A stretch of 6,962 bases of DNA from JBGQDM01 sp041495845 (GTDB taxonomy: Bacteria; Acidobacteriota; Terriglobia; Terriglobales; Acidobacteriaceae), in contig JBGQDM010000137.1 of the NCBI GenBank assembly GCA_041495845.1, forward strand, positions 1-6,962, in the 5' to 3' direction. Each line of letters begins with the position of its first letter. Position 1 is the stretch's first letter. Below the pieces are notes generated by a model. That model saw only the letters and a program-made list of their open reading frames with translations, was not told where the DNA came from and made no database searches. The position numbers and the translations under genes were made by a program. Shown here one piece after another: positions 5,808 through 6,962 of this stretch.

Positions 5808-6962
5808 ATGACGGAACCGTTCGAGGGTCTGCGCCAACGGAGTTACTGGCTGATCGCCCCTGGCAAGCTCTGGGCCTGGAGCATGGCGTTTTTTCTTACT
5901 TCCAGCCTGGTCATGGCGGGGCAGACGCTCGCCTACCTCCGGGTGAACCACGAAAACGTCAGCACTCGATACATCCTGGGCACTTCTCTGGTTGACTTTG
6001 GCATTTTTGGCGCTCTTGCCCCGGTGGCGCTGTGGCTGGCCTGGCGTTGGCCCATCGAGCGCAACAACTGGGCCCGTCGTTTTGCTTTGCATCTGTTGCT
6101 CGGCCTGGGCTTCACTGCCGCGCACATTGTGGTGCGGATGCTGCTCTACGAAGTTCGCATTTCCAATACGGAAGTTGCGGAGGTCTCGCTGCGGGTCTTT
6201 CGCATTCTCTTCCTCAACAATCTTTTCGACAATACTTTCAACACTTACCTTCCGATCGTGGCATTCGGCCACGCTGTGCTCCATGCCCGGCGCGCCAAAG
6301 AGCGCGCGCTGCGGGCTTCTCGGCTGGAGACCAAACTTGCCGAGGCGCGTCTTTCAATGCTGAAGATGCAATTGCAGCCGCACTTCCTCTTCAATACGCT
6401 GCACGCCATCACTGCGCTCATTCGTAGCAACGCTCCGGCCGCGGAGGAGATGCTGGCCCGGCTCAGCGATTTGCTCCGCATCACGCTCGACCAGCAGGCG
6501 CGCCAGGAAGTCCCGCTCAAAGATGAAGCCGACTTCATCGGCCAGTACCTAGCCATCGAGCAGGTACGTTTTGCCGACCGGCTGACGGTGGAAATGCAAC
6601 TGGCGCCGGAAACACTCGACGCGCTCGTCCCCAACATGATTTTGCAGCCGTTAGTAGAAAACGCACTGCGCCACGGCATTGGACGCCAAGCAGCCCAAGG
6701 ACATATTCTCGTCGCCGCCCACCGCGAAGGGGACGTTCTCTGTCTGCGGATCCAAAACGACGGTCCCAGCCTGCGCCCGCGGACGGTCAAGGCGGGCACC
6801 GGTCTGGGCCTGGCCAACACGCGCTCGCGACTGCAACAACTCTATGGCGACCAAGCCAGCTTCTCGCTGCAAGACCGTTCGGAAGGCGGTGCCGACGCCT
6901 GTGTCCGCATTCCATTCCACACGGCCGAAGTGGCAGCCGGCAACGAATCCGCCAACTCTATC
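5808..6962 (+). CDS. LytS/AlgZ-type membrane sensor histidine kinase, second of a tandem pair (3' partial)
   Basis: The frame is open for 385 codons to the window edge and aligns with kinase 1 end to end with a one-residue offset, so only a few residues should be missing. Hydrophobic segments lie at about 21-44, 55-77, 91-114 and 131-159, and the linker ARRAKERALRASRLE is identical to that of kinase 1. The phospho-acceptor is His192 in QLQPHFLFNTLH; the N-box is PLVENALRHG (281-290) and the second glycine box GLGLANTRSRL (332-342). The G1-like box reads NDGPSL (317-322), with Ser321 where kinase 1 has Gly322. The ATG at 5808 gives an N-terminus matching kinase 1 (S.WL..P..LW). An in-frame GTG at 5778 would add ten residues; neither has a good SD. 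The membrane part is clearly more diverged than the kinase core, suggesting a different input and a shared or related partner. Confidence 0.92.
   Translation, partial: MTEPFEGLRQRSYWLIAPGKLWAWSMAFFLTSSLVMAGQTLAYLRVNHENVSTRYILGTSLVDFGIFGALAPVALWLAWRWPIERNNWARRFALHLLLGLGFTAAHIVVRMLLYEVRISNTEVAEVSLRVFRILFLNNLFDNTFNTYLPIVAFGHAVLHARRAKERALRASRLETKLAEARLSMLKMQLQPHFLFNTLHAITALIRSNAPAAEEMLARLSDLLRITLDQQARQEVPLKDEADFIGQYLAIEQVRFADRLTVEMQLAPETLDALVPNMILQPLVENALRHGIGRQAAQGHILVAAHREGDVLCLRIQNDGPSLRPRTVKAGTGLGLANTRSRLQQLYGDQASFSLQDRSEGGADACVRIPFHTAEVAAGNESANSI

Overview
The window looks like a piece of an Acidobacteriota chromosome (Terriglobia / Solibacter-Koribacter type). This is inferred from gene content: a long secreted SBBP-repeat beta-propeller protein followed by ASH/choice-of-anchor-D type Ig-like domains, a stand-alone OafA-type acyltransferase, and LytS-type four-helix membrane histidine kinases. 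The GC-rich codon usage agrees. No rRNA or other marker gene is present, so the assignment is moderate.

Layout. Bases 1-2603 (minus strand) are one open frame with its 3' end off the left edge. It encodes a signal peptide, an N-terminal domain typical of SBBP proteins, seven propeller repeats of 65-72 residues, one complete Ig-like ASH domain and the start of a second. Bases 2604-2950 are intergenic and hold a good Shine-Dalgarno site, a TTGACA-type promoter candidate, two inverted repeats upstream of it, and a possible terminator of the preceding gene. Bases 2951-4126 (minus) encode a complete 391-residue acyltransferase-3 membrane protein. Bases 4127-4476 are the divergent intergenic region. 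Bases 4477-5658 (plus) and 5808-6962 (plus, cut by the window end) are two tandem paralogous histidine kinases separated by 149 bp.

How the genes work together. The two minus-strand genes concern the cell surface: an exported repeat protein and a membrane acyltransferase that probably acylates a glycan or lipid. A 347-bp gap with its own promoter candidate argues against one operon. The two kinases are sensors of the LytS/AlgZ class, which normally signal to LytTR-type response regulators. None is in the window; the region just after base 6962 is the obvious place to look. The kinases are colinear over their whole length, almost identical around the phospho-acceptor His and divergent in the membrane part, as expected of an old duplication with changed input.

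No mobile element, CRISPR array, RNA gene or clearly new multi-gene system is visible. The less ordinary signals are a short TTG leader ORF in frame with the acyltransferase but closed by a TAG, a sequence element shared upstream of both kinases, stacked inverted repeats upstream of the propeller gene, and cysteine-pair loops in two adjacent propeller blades.
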